Assembly: GCF_002163875.1 (NCBI RefSeq) | Contig: NZ_CP019333.1 | Span: forward strand, 1,122,864 to 1,186,863 | Reading direction: 5' to 3' | Origin: Gilvibacter sp. SZ-19 | GTDB taxonomy: Bacteria; Bacteroidota; Bacteroidia; Flavobacteriales; Flavobacteriaceae | Length of the DNA stretch: 64,000 nt | Part shown: one piece after another, positions 9,801-16,875 of the stretch | Position numbering within the stretch: the first letter of the stretch is position 1 | Layout: every line of letters starts with the position of its first letter | The notes under the pieces: generated by a model | Database searches by the model: none | The model's input: the letters and a program-made list of their open reading frames with translations, nothing else | Told to the model about the DNA's origin: nothing | Made by a program: the position numbers and the translations under genes

Positions 9801-9929
9801 TGGACCTACTAAACGATACTCCATGGCATCGTAAATAGCTTGGTCTACTTGGGCAAGGGATTCGAAAGGAATTGCTACAAAAACGAGTGAGAGTGCGAGC
9901 AGTGCCGCACGGATCTTTGCGTAAAACAT
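6831..9929 (-). CDS. Large secreted Asp-box (BNR/VPS10-like) beta-propeller protein
   Basis: 1032 aa, ATG start, signal peptide ending near FESLAQ. About eleven Asp-box motifs (for example TNDGGRTW, SVDAGKTW, STDGGKTW, STDRGETW, SEDGGATW, SYDGGETW, TSDYGKTW) are spread over residues 60-720 and predict one or two beta-propellers, as in the sortilin/xyloglucanase-like proteins common in marine Bacteroidota. The last 250 residues form a beta region and then a helical tail (VNKQLEAFQKQY). No T9SS sorting domain is present; it ends LNLNYLFVADE. Often annotated as a glycosyl hydrolase, but no catalytic residues are evident, so only the fold is supported. Confidence 0.85.
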   Translation of the reverse strand: MFYAKIRAALLALSLVFVAIPFESLAQVDQAIYDAMEYRLVGPFRGGRSAAVTGVPGKPNLFYFGATGGGIWQTNDGGRTWKNISDGFFGGSIGAIEVAESDPNVIYVGGGEKTVRGNVSSGYGVWKSVDAGKTWKQMGLEKSRHIPRIAIDPNDHNVVYAAVMGNIYKPTDERGVYKSTDGGKTWRKVLFANRDAGAVDLTIDPSNPRVLYASTWNVRRTPYSLSSGGDGSALWKSTDRGETWTEISKNPGFPTDTLGIIGVTVSPVNANRVWAIVENKDKGGVYRSEDGGATWSHINSERKLRQRAWYYTRIYADSQDEDLVYVLNVRYHKSTDGGKTFNTYNAPHGDHHDLWIAPEDPKRMIIGDDGGAQVSYDGGETWSTYHNQPTSQFYRVTTDNAFPYRIYAAQQDNSTIRINHRNEGFSIGEDDWESTAGGESAHIAIDPLDNDIVYGGSYDGFLTRYNHKTGTVRSISVWPDNPMGHGAEDMKYRFQWNFPIIFSPHNPKKMYTFSNHVHVTTNEGQSWDIISPDLTRNDPEKLKSSGGPITQDNTSVEYYCTIFAAAESPVTEGLMWVGSDDGLVHLTRNGGASWENVTPKGMPEWMMINSIEPSRFDPAVCYVAGTKYKTGDFAPYLYKTSDYGKTWKKITNGIAAEHFTRVLREDPKQKGLLYAGTETGMYVSFNDGASWQEFQLNLPIVPITDLALKEDNLIVATQGRSLWIIDDLTFLRQAAKATKADAMLFQPKDTYRMGGGGRAGSLTEGANHPGGVMTYFYVKDPKDKDIRLSYMTQAGDTIMSYGTKDPKNKLKVSDGSNLFTWNMRGEGAERLKGMILWWASTNAPKAVPGTYKVALSVDGESQVKTFNILPDENAETDIAGMRAQFNFINDVNETVDKAHKAIKKIRNVNKQLEAFQKQYKGDDRVADLLEQAKTLSEQFSEIEKALYQTKNRSGQDPLNFPIKLTNKLAHLNSLVGMDDFPPTEQDIMVKNELTALINEELNKFDVLITQEIANFNAAFNSLNLNYLFVADE

Positions 9930-10263
9930 CAGGATGGTTTTTTGGTTTACGTAAAGATAACCAAAATTAAGCCCAACAATTTTCTAAGAAGCTGTTAAAA
10001 AAGGGGTTGACTAGCGGCGGTCTTTAGGAGATGTCAATTCATAAATTTTGCAACAAATACATAAATATGGATTTCTTTGGCTTGGAAACCAGCACAATAG
10101 GGCCATACATTTATCATCCGGCCAAAAGAGAAGGCTGGGCTAACTATTTAAAAGACACTGACAATGACATAAGCGCTCAATCACCGAACCAATAGGTTGC
10201 TAGGCATCCAGGTTCCCGCAATTCAGGCGAAAAGCCAAAAACTAATTAAACAATCTCAATATT
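9930..10263. other. 334-bp divergent intergenic region with one possible 42-aa small ORF
   Basis: Between the divergent genes at 9929 (minus) and 10264 (plus). A plus-strand frame at 10067-10195 starts ATG and encodes a 42-residue peptide beginning MDFFGLETSTIGPYIY and ending SAQSPNQ. It follows TAAATTTTG (10042-10050), which resembles a -7 box with one extra base. It has no signal peptide and I do not recognise it; it could be a real small protein, a gene remnant or chance. Nothing else was recognised here. Confidence 0.3.
9962..9969 (-). promoter_or_regulatory. Putative -7 element of the Asp-box protein gene
   Basis: The minus strand reads TAATTTTG, an exact match to the Bacteroidota TAnnTTTG -7 element, 33 nt upstream of the ATG. 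No convincing TTTG is seen 19-21 nt further upstream, so confidence is limited. Confidence 0.35.
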
Positions 10264-10872
10264 ATGAAAATCAATGTACGCATGTTCATAATGTTACTCC
10301 TCTGCACCTTTTTAAGTACCAATAATTTTGCACAAACACCGCAAAAGAATCCTACAATTATCAACACGCAAAAAGCTGGTAAACTAGAAGCCCTCTCTGC
10401 TTCAGAATTTGCTAATTCCGTGGTTGCAATTCAACAATTAGAGCCATTTCAAGGAAAGCCAAAATCTTACAAGGCCCCCTTAGAACTTTTGGTGCTGAAT
10501 TTTCACCAATCCAAAAAGCTGCTGCCTGTTTACACCTTTGGTGGTATCACCTATAATGACGACGGAAAATATCTGGACAAAGTTGCGGGAGATGGGATCT
10601 TTACCTCAACCAAAGCCGTTTATGTCAAAGCAGATGGAGCCTTGCCAAATCGCAGATATCTTGCATCGCCAGATTTTAAGTATAAGGCGGCTATGGACGA
10701 TTACTTGAATGGCACTTACGGAATAGCGAAGACAGGTATAAAGATCAGTTGTGAAACCAGAACCGTAACTTGTCCTGAAACTAATTGGTGGAACTCTTGC
10801 TGGCCCTTTTCTAGCCCATGCCAATGTGTAGAGTTCTACGACTGTGAAATTGAAGTTGAAATTGAATTTTAA
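10264..10872 (+). CDS. Secreted hypothetical protein with cysteine-rich C-terminal tail
   Basis: 202 aa. Signal peptide MKINVRMFIMLLLCTFLST, cleaved near FAQ. The central part contains YNDDGKYLDKVAGDGIFTST, an Asp/Gly-rich segment seen in Bacteroidota surface beta domains. The last 40 residues hold six cysteines in the pattern C-x6-C-x8-C-x6-C-x-C-x5-C (from ISCETRTVTC to FYDCEIEVEIEF), suggesting a disulfide-linked tail, and end in an acidic strand. First gene of a four-gene plus-strand block, 11 bp before a CPBP membrane protease. No family recognised. A role as a matured peptide or toxin precursor is possible but unproven. Confidence 0.75.
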   Translation: MKINVRMFIMLLLCTFLSTNNFAQTPQKNPTIINTQKAGKLEALSASEFANSVVAIQQLEPFQGKPKSYKAPLELLVLNFHQSKKLLPVYTFGGITYNDDGKYLDKVAGDGIFTSTKAVYVKADGALPNRRYLASPDFKYKAAMDDYLNGTYGIAKTGIKISCETRTVTCPETNWWNSCWPFSSPCQCVEFYDCEIEVEIEF

Positions 10873-10883
10873 ATACCATTAGC

Positions 10884-11657
10884 ATGTCAAAGACCATCCG
10901 TATCGTTATCGCAATATTGATCGTGAAATTAGTTTTATCGCTCTTTCTTTTCAGCTTAGACCTGAGTGAGAGCACAGACAACTTATACAAAGCAATAATC
11001 CGATACGGAATGGTTCTTTTGACCATTTTAGCCATTAGAAAAACAAAGGTTTGGCCCTATCTGAAAAACAGCCTTCTATGGACTGTAATTGCTTCCGTTT
11101 TAGTTATACTAAGCTTTTACGAAATGCAAGAGCTGTTAGCCACATACAAACTAGCTAATCAGACTAACTCTAATGCCCTCTATCTAGCAAAATGTCTAGG
11201 CACTGGGTTCTTTGAAGAGCTTTTGTTTCGCGTGCTTTTGTTCTCTGGTCTATTTTATGGAGTCTTTAAACATAAACCGATCAAAAAAAGGTATTTCTGG
11301 TCCATGCTTTGGGCGAGTATTGGTTTTGGACTAGCTCATTTAACAAATCTGATCAATCCAGAAAATGAATTAATTGGAATAACTTCTCAGATCATATTCG
11401 CTTTCTTTTTTGGGTTAGTGTTCCAAGGTATATTAATTCGATTTCGATCTGTGATCTTGATTGGCACACTGCACGGATTGGTGAACTATTTCGGCTCGTA
11501 TAAATCAAATTTAGGAATACCGGTCCAATATGAAGAAACTGCTCTTACTGAAGACTTGATAAGCCTAGGTACGCTAACTTTGGTTTGCGCTGTTATCAGC
11601 ATTCCACTGACCATACTGTTAACGCGAAAAGCAATGCAAAAGGGGGCTATAGATTAA
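10884..11657 (+). CDS. CPBP-family intramembrane metalloprotease
   Basis: 257 aa, about seven or eight hydrophobic segments. The CPBP (Abi) motifs are all present: EELLFR with E111, E112 and R116; FGLAH with F148 and H152; and H197 in GTLHGLVNYF. These residues form the putative zinc site of the Rce1-like fold. Bacterial members include bacteriocin self-immunity proteins and prenyl-type proteases; substrates are usually unknown. It sits 11 bp after a secreted Cys-rich protein gene and 53 bp before two more exported-protein genes, so its substrate may be encoded next door; that is inference from context. Confidence 0.87.
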   Translation: MSKTIRIVIAILIVKLVLSLFLFSLDLSESTDNLYKAIIRYGMVLLTILAIRKTKVWPYLKNSLLWTVIASVLVILSFYEMQELLATYKLANQTNSNALYLAKCLGTGFFEELLFRVLLFSGLFYGVFKHKPIKKRYFWSMLWASIGFGLAHLTNLINPENELIGITSQIIFAFFFGLVFQGILIRFRSVILIGTLHGLVNYFGSYKSNLGIPVQYEETALTEDLISLGTLTLVCAVISIPLTILLTRKAMQKGAID

Positions 11658-11674
11658 CCCTTTTGAATCCTTAC

Positions 11675-11687
11675 GCCTGTAACAGGC
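11675..11687 (+). promoter_or_regulatory. Short inverted repeat between the CPBP gene and the next ORF
   Basis: GCCTG-TAA-CAGGC, a 5-bp stem with a 3-nt loop followed by TTT, in the 53-bp gap. It is too short to be a confident terminator. It may reduce read-through or be an operator. Confidence 0.25.
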
Positions 11688-11710
11688 TTTAATCTTAATA
11701 TCATTTTATT

Positions 11711-12127
11711 ATGAAAAACCACATCTTAGTGGCCTTGGCGTTTTTTGCCTTGGTCCAACATAATTATGCGCAAGCTGCTCAGGTCCAATTTGGGCGCCAC
11801 GGAGCATGCAATACCGGTCGCGGTATTTGCGCCATCACCACTGAAACTAATAAATCACATAGCAATGCCAGCCTGTTAAAGCTGGAAGGGCATGTAATTC
11901 TCAGAATACACACCGAGCAGTTGGATGCTAGCTCTAAGTCGCTACTAACAGCAAGTATTATTGCTTCATCACCCGGCTATCTAAAAATAGAAAAGAGTTT
12001 TCAGCTCGATCAAGACTGCCAGACTAAGCTGCATGAACTAGGTTCCGATATAAGCATGCTCAATGCCCGTGATTACCCCATCAATGTCAAGCCAGGACAA
12101 GTAGACATCTATCTCACAAAATTATAA
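11711..12127 (+). CDS. Small exported hypothetical protein
   Basis: 138 aa. Signal peptide MKNHILVALAFFALVQHNYA, cleaved near AQA. The mature N-terminus carries a compact motif FGRHGACNTGRGICAITT with two cysteines spaced C-x6-C, then a region predicted by eye to be mostly beta-strand (HVILRIHTEQLD, SIIASSPGYLKIEK) with one more cysteine. It ends in YPINVKPGQVDIYLTKL. No family recognised. It is followed after 4 bp by the 385-aa gene, implying translational linkage. Third member of the 10.3-13.3 kb block. Confidence 0.7.
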   Translation: MKNHILVALAFFALVQHNYAQAAQVQFGRHGACNTGRGICAITTETNKSHSNASLLKLEGHVILRIHTEQLDASSKSLLTASIIASSPGYLKIEKSFQLDQDCQTKLHELGSDISMLNARDYPINVKPGQVDIYLTKL

Positions 12128-12131
12128 GATC

Positions 12132-13289
12132 ATGAAAGCACTAATTGTTTTTACCTTACTCCACTCCGCCTGTGTCAACCCTGCAAGTGCTACAGAGATA
12201 AATGCACCACCAGGTCTTAGTTTTGAACGTATCCTAGAGGCGCTTGAAATTGAAATTAACAGAATTCAAACGAGCTATTTACCTGAATACAAAACCTTAC
12301 AAATTGGCATAGCACAAGTCCGCAGTGAAATGCAGTACGCCCAATCCACGGAACAACTGGTAAAGCTGATCTACAGAAAAGACCACCTTTTAGAGCTCTT
12401 AGATATTACCAAGCAGTCTGAATACGCGGATATAAGTAAAGTTCGATATTTAAAAGGCCTTCAGTTAATTCGCTTACTCTACGAGAAAATGTTGGCTTTA
12501 GATCATCATTTCGAAGCCGTGACCACGCTAGGAGAGATGAGCGCCATGGCTAACCCCAATACCTATCCGGTGTTCAATGAGCTTAAAGGAATTCTCAAGC
12601 AAGAGAACAAAAAGACTAGTTTTGAGTTGCCATCATTGTTAGGAGATAACATTTACACTTCCATAGTCCATTCTGTGGTGTCTCTTTTTAATAGCAATCA
12701 GACCAAAAAAGAGAAAGAAGCTGCAATAAAAGAGATTGAATGTATCCTAGATTTTAGCTTAAATATGCATCAGGATCTAAACACCATTTACTTTGAAACC
12801 GCTTTTTTAAAATCCAGTAGCGATGGCCTATTAGAAGGCTTGGAAGAACTTTTCAGATCCTACACTTTGCCAATTGGATATAAAAAATCCTTGGAACAAT
12901 GCAGGAGCTTAGACGATTGGGATGCACTAAAAGAAGCACTAGACAATTACCTATCTCAAATGCATGAAGCGATAGCCGACGCTAGTAAAAGCGACAAGGC
13001 GTTTAAGCTGCAAGTGAATTTAGAGTTTAGCATAGATAGACTGTTGCAATTCATAACTCAGTACAACAGTTTTATCGATCAAGGAGCAAAGTTTTACAAG
13101 AAGTTCGCCATTATGCTCAGCAGTTATGAAAACGAAGCTTTCTGCAGAGGTCAAATTCCCGGAGAGTTTGCTGTGCTAAAAGAAAAGATCAATAACTCGA
13201 TAGACAAGTTTAACAACGCTTATAAACCAGCAGAGATCAATGGCAGCAAATTAAAAGAAGTGCTTTACGGACTCAACGAATACGATTAG
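12132..13289 (+). CDS. Exported, mostly alpha-helical hypothetical protein
   Basis: 385 aa. A hydrophobic N-terminus MKALIVFTLLHSACVNPASA looks like a signal peptide, possibly lipoprotein-like at C14, though the lipobox LHSAC is weak. The rest is rich in heptad-like helices (LEALEIEINRIQTSY, KEKEAAIKEIECILDF, LKEKINNSIDKFNNAY), so a helical bundle or coiled coil in the periplasm is likely. No family recognised. Its stop codon overlaps by 4 bp with the stop of the convergent MATE gene, leaving no room for a terminator between them. Confidence 0.7.
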   Translation: MKALIVFTLLHSACVNPASATEINAPPGLSFERILEALEIEINRIQTSYLPEYKTLQIGIAQVRSEMQYAQSTEQLVKLIYRKDHLLELLDITKQSEYADISKVRYLKGLQLIRLLYEKMLALDHHFEAVTTLGEMSAMANPNTYPVFNELKGILKQENKKTSFELPSLLGDNIYTSIVHSVVSLFNSNQTKKEKEAAIKEIECILDFSLNMHQDLNTIYFETAFLKSSSDGLLEGLEELFRSYTLPIGYKKSLEQCRSLDDWDALKEALDNYLSQMHEAIADASKSDKAFKLQVNLEFSIDRLLQFITQYNSFIDQGAKFYKKFAIMLSSYENEAFCRGQIPGEFAVLKEKINNSIDKFNNAYKPAEINGSKLKEVLYGLNEYD

Positions 13290-14665
13290 GCCGAATCTCG
13301 CATTTTCCGTACGGCGGCATGCAAGAAATAGCCCGTGACCACAGTAGCCAATATATCGGCTATTGGAAAGGATATCCAAACGCCAAATACCCCCAAATAG
13401 GTAGGTAGGATCAAGATCAATGGGATTAGGAAAAAGCCCTGTTTAGTGAGGCTCAATAAGAGAGCAGGTACTGCTTTTCCAATTGCCTGAAAGTAGCTTG
13501 CGCCAATGAGTTGCACTACAATGATCGGAGTTGCTGCAAACACCCAGCGCAAGGCGTTTGGAGTTCTTTCTAAGATCTCCGCATTGTTCAAAGCTGTTTG
13601 GGCATCGGCATTTGTTCCGTTACCAATGAAAACGGTTACGATCTCTGTTGGAAAGGTCATTATAATCGCAAATATGAGCACAGCTAAGGCCCCAGAATAT
13701 TTGATAGAGGTATTAATAGATTCTCGAACTCTCTCGAATTTTTGCGCGCCATAATTGTAGCCCGCAATGGGTAAAAATCCTTGGTTAACACCAATAACAG
13801 GAAAGAGCGCAAACATAAGCATGCGCGAGATTATTCCGTAAACAGCCACATCCAAATCATCGCCATAACGGATAAGTACATTGTTTAAAAGTATGGTCAA
13901 GACAGCAATAACGCCTTGTCTGGAGAGCGTCACAAAACTCAAGGCATTGATCTCGTTAACAATATTGCGTTGCAAGAAAAAGGAACTCCATTTTATTCGC
14001 AGCTCACTTTTTACTACAAAGAACCAGAGAATGAACCCAAAACAGATCGCATAACTGATAAATGTGGCCCAAGCTGCACCTTCCATCCCCATATCGAAAA
14101 CGCGAATAAGCAGCCAGTCCATAAAGATGTTTCCAACTGCGGGTAACATCATGGCATACATGGCAAACTTGGGCTTGCCTTCTGCACGGATCACATTGTT
14201 GCCCATCATACACATGGCCAACATCACGATCCCATACAACACGATATTGTAATAAGTAAGCGCTAGCTCTTTAAAAGATTCTCCCGCCCCAAAGAAACCA
14301 ATGAGATAATCCTGAAAAACAAGACCGAGTATGGCCAATATCCCAGAAGTGAAAAAGGTCAAGGTGATCTGATTCCCAAAGACCTTTAAAGCCTTTTCAT
14401 TGTCTCCAGCTCCAAGAGCTCTTGACAAAACAGATCCGCCACCAATCCCAACAGCCAAACCAATAGCTGCTATAAAAAAGGTAACTGGTATAACAACGGT
14501 GATTGCAGAAATGGCTAATGGTCCTATCCATCGACCCACAAAAATGGTATCGACTATCATGTTCAAGGACATCACCAAAATACCAATAGAAGCCGGAACC
14601 GCCTGTTGTATCAGCAACTTACTAATAGGGGCTGTGCCCAGCGCTTTGGATTTTCTGTTAGCCAT
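13286..14665 (-). CDS. MATE-family multidrug/cation antiporter
   Basis: 459 aa, about 12 membrane segments in two related halves. The N-terminal half has the MATE pattern APISKLLIQQAVPASIGILV and MIVDTIFVGRWIGPLAISA; the second half repeats it (LSRQGVIAVLTILLNNVLI, NQGFLPIAGYNYGAQKFERV). It exports organic cations or drugs in exchange for Na+ or H+. The ATG lies directly against the stop codon of hemH (14666-14668), so it is probably co-transcribed with hemH. Whether it serves porphyrin or siderophore export is speculation. Confidence 0.93.
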   Translation of the reverse strand: MANRKSKALGTAPISKLLIQQAVPASIGILVMSLNMIVDTIFVGRWIGPLAISAITVVIPVTFFIAAIGLAVGIGGGSVLSRALGAGDNEKALKVFGNQITLTFFTSGILAILGLVFQDYLIGFFGAGESFKELALTYYNIVLYGIVMLAMCMMGNNVIRAEGKPKFAMYAMMLPAVGNIFMDWLLIRVFDMGMEGAAWATFISYAICFGFILWFFVVKSELRIKWSSFFLQRNIVNEINALSFVTLSRQGVIAVLTILLNNVLIRYGDDLDVAVYGIISRMLMFALFPVIGVNQGFLPIAGYNYGAQKFERVRESINTSIKYSGALAVLIFAIIMTFPTEIVTVFIGNGTNADAQTALNNAEILERTPNALRWVFAATPIIVVQLIGASYFQAIGKAVPALLLSLTKQGFFLIPLILILPTYLGVFGVWISFPIADILATVVTGYFLHAAVRKMRDSA

Positions 14666-15709
14666 CTAGGCGATAGCAGTTTTTAGATCGGCTATGCGCC
14701 AATGTTCTATCCAGTCGGCCAAGAGTTTGGCCCAGTCGTCGTTGTCATTCAAACAGGGAATTACAGTAAAATCCTCGCCGCCTACTTCGTGGAAGATCTC
14801 CTCGCCTTCCATGGCGATCTCTTCTAAGGTTTCCAAACAATCACTTACAAAAGCAGGAGTCACAATGGCCATTTTCTTGGTCCCTGCCAAGCCCATTTTC
14901 TCTATGGTTCTATCGGTGTAGGGTTGCAACCAGGGGTCAAAACCTAATCTGGATTGAAAAGTAGTGGTGTAGGCATCTTCTTTAAGACCTAGATATTCCG
15001 CGACCTGTCTGGTAGTTTCATAGCACTGGTGACGGTAACAAAAGGCATGTGCAGCACTTGGTGTCTTACAACAACTACCGTCTATTTTACAATGTGAATT
15101 TGTCGGGTCGCTCTTGCGAATATGTCTCTCCGGAACTCCGTGATAACTAAATAGCAGATGCTCATAGTCACTGCCTTCTAAGCCCTTTTTAATGGATTCC
15201 GCCAAGACTTTGATATAGCGCTTGTCGTTGTAAAAAGGGTCTAAAGTGTCCACTTGTAAATTCGGAAAATGTTCCTGACGCAGCTCCTCTACCTTAACCG
15301 TAATAGTTTCTGTAGTTGCCATGGCAAACTGCGGATAAAGCGGAATCACCAAAACCTCGTCCACACCTTGATCCACCAATTGTTGCATGCCGTCTTTTAT
15401 GGTCATACTTCCGTATCGCATGGCTAGAGCAACAGGAATATTCAAATGGTCTTGAACTTTGACCTGTAGGCGTTCGGAAAGCACTATGAGGGGCGAACCT
15501 TCTTCCCACCAGATCTTAGCATACGCTTCTGCGGATTTTTTAGGTCGGGTATTGAGTATAATTCCACGTACCAAAAGAATTCGAGCCCAACGCGGAACGT
15601 CTATCACTCGTGGATCCATTAAAAACTCGTCCAAATATCGCTTTACATCTTTAGGGTCTGTACTATCTGGGGACCCTAGATTCACCATTAAAACACCTTT
15701 CTTGCTCAT
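14666..15709 (-). CDS. hemH: Ferrochelatase
   Basis: 347 aa from the ATG at 15707-15709 (MSKKGVLMVNLGSPDST); an upstream in-frame start at 15775 adds 22 residues not expected for the family. Inserts Fe2+ into protoporphyrin IX. The catalytic His is H190 in SYHGVPERH, and the C-terminal acidic segment DCLETLEEIAMEG is present. In place of the usual short DPY..C..T loop there is an expanded Cys-rich segment (residues about 200-232) with C207, C213, C214, C224 and C229, which may bind an iron-sulfur cluster or metal. Downstream of the AraC-like regulator and just upstream of the MATE gene. Confidence 0.96.
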   Translation of the reverse strand: MSKKGVLMVNLGSPDSTDPKDVKRYLDEFLMDPRVIDVPRWARILLVRGIILNTRPKKSAEAYAKIWWEEGSPLIVLSERLQVKVQDHLNIPVALAMRYGSMTIKDGMQQLVDQGVDEVLVIPLYPQFAMATTETITVKVEELRQEHFPNLQVDTLDPFYNDKRYIKVLAESIKKGLEGSDYEHLLFSYHGVPERHIRKSDPTNSHCKIDGSCCKTPSAAHAFCYRHQCYETTRQVAEYLGLKEDAYTTTFQSRLGFDPWLQPYTDRTIEKMGLAGTKKMAIVTPAFVSDCLETLEEIAMEGEEIFHEVGGEDFTVIPCLNDNDDWAKLLADWIEHWRIADLKTAIA

Positions 15710-15793
15710 GATATTTTTTTGCGAAGTTAAGCCGCTGTTGGCCTTGACTTTAGTTTCTGTTCTACTATTTGACAATAGATTAATCGACTTCCT

Positions 15794-16678
15794 TTATACT
15801 GTTTGACCCATGGTAAACTTCTTCGGAGTGGTTCCGTAGCGCTTCTTAAAAGCCGCTATAAAATGTGAAGCAGTGCTATAGCCCAATTTTAGGCCAACCT
15901 CGTTGACATTAAGCGTCCCTGACGCCAATAATTGCCGTGCTACTTCCATTTTATACTCCAACAAAAAGCTAAACACAGAATCTCCATAGATCTGTTTAAA
16001 ACCTTCTTTCAATCTATTGATGGGCATTTGAACCTCATCTGCTAATTCCTGCAAACTCGGGGGTTCGGCCATTCGCTTTATAATGATCTCTTTAGCCTGC
16101 TTGATCTTATTCACATTAGCCTCACTTGCCAAAAAAGGACATTGTGCAATATCCAATTCCTCTGGCTTGTTGAAATACAAACTCAAAAGTTCATAGGCCT
16201 TAGCCTTAAAATATAGAGGCTTTACACTCGGATGCAGATTGAATTGCAACAACTGATTCAAGGCAACCGCCATAGAAGGAGTGATCAAGGTCTCTTGATA
16301 GTATTTCTGCTTGCTGTTCTCTTCGGAGAGAAAAGTGATATAATTTGCCTCGTTAGAAAAGAAACTATGCAGCTTAGAAATAGGAACAATTATAGAAAGC
16401 AACCAAGAATTCGCATTCAAGGTTAGGTTAATAGGCAATTCCTTTTTTGGATTATAAAGCAGGATCGCTTTTCCCTCTGATGCAGGAAAAGTATAGGTAT
16501 TGTTGTTGAACTGAAAAAACCCGCTCCCTTTTACACAGAAGTGAAACTGCAAACAGTCTTGGCGTACTTCTCTGCTATAGAATGCATTAGCATCTTCTTC
16601 ATTCAGGAATTCCAGAATATAAAAACCTGGATCTATACCTGTTTGCTCATAAATGCCGTTAGCGACACTTTTTTCCAT
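15794..16678 (-). CDS. AraC-family regulator, PchR-like
   Basis: 294 aa. N-terminal cupin-like sensor domain (QFHFCVKGSGFFQFNNN, GKAILLYNPKKELP) as in PchR/YbtA-type regulators of iron-siderophore genes. Two helix-turn-helix motifs at the C-terminus (LQELADEVQMPINRLKEGFK and VNEVGLKLGYSTASHFIAAF) end with the family signature YGTTPKKF. Transcribed divergently from hemA and upstream of hemH, so it is the obvious local controller of haem synthesis. The inducer is unknown. A Fur-family-like dyad lies 24 bp before its ATG. Confidence 0.9.
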   Translation of the reverse strand: MEKSVANGIYEQTGIDPGFYILEFLNEEDANAFYSREVRQDCLQFHFCVKGSGFFQFNNNTYTFPASEGKAILLYNPKKELPINLTLNANSWLLSIIVPISKLHSFFSNEANYITFLSEENSKQKYYQETLITPSMAVALNQLLQFNLHPSVKPLYFKAKAYELLSLYFNKPEELDIAQCPFLASEANVNKIKQAKEIIIKRMAEPPSLQELADEVQMPINRLKEGFKQIYGDSVFSFLLEYKMEVARQLLASGTLNVNEVGLKLGYSTASHFIAAFKKRYGTTPKKFTMGQTV

Positions 16679-16701
16679 TTTGCGTTTTTTGTATTCTTTA
16701 A

Positions 16702-16724
16702 TTATTTAGACTGATTCTAAATAA
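16702..16724. promoter_or_regulatory. Perfect dyad resembling a Fur-family (Irr/ICE-type) box
   Basis: Arms TTATTTAGA (16702-16710) and TCTAAATAA (16716-16724) are exact reverse complements around CTGAT. The core TTTAGA-N5-TCTAAA is close to the TTTAGAA...TTCTAAA iron control element bound by Irr, a Fur-superfamily regulator of haem synthesis in alphaproteobacteria. It lies 24 bp upstream of the AraC-like gene and about 150 bp upstream of hemA, so it most directly controls the regulator. The dyad is seen; the binding protein is inferred. Confidence 0.5.
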
Positions 16725-16857
16725 AGAATTGATATTTATCATATCTCAAGGCCCAAAAATAGTGCATTTTGCGCGCCGAGGTTTCAATTTAAGTCAATAT
16801 TAACAGGCTTCGATACTATAAATACCGCTAGCGTTATTTTTTAAAAATCGTAGCCAT

Positions 16858-16865
16858 TAATTTTG
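16858..16865 (+). promoter_or_regulatory. -7 element of the hemA operon
   Basis: TAATTTTG matches TAnnTTTG exactly. It ends 10 bp before the hemA ATG, so the 5' leader would be only a few nucleotides, near-leaderless. No clear TTTG is seen 19-21 bp upstream, which suggests that the promoter may need an activator such as the divergent AraC-like protein. Confidence 0.55.
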
Positions 16866-16875
16866 CGGCGTTTGT

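Noticed and set aside
6831-9929. T9SS sorting domain on the large Asp-box protein
   Set aside because: The C-terminus lacks the YPNP-type start and the final Lys-rich strand; it ends in a helical region.
16679-16875. Riboswitch or T-box in front of hemA
   Set aside because: The -7 element lies only 10 bp before the ATG, leaving no leader to hold one.
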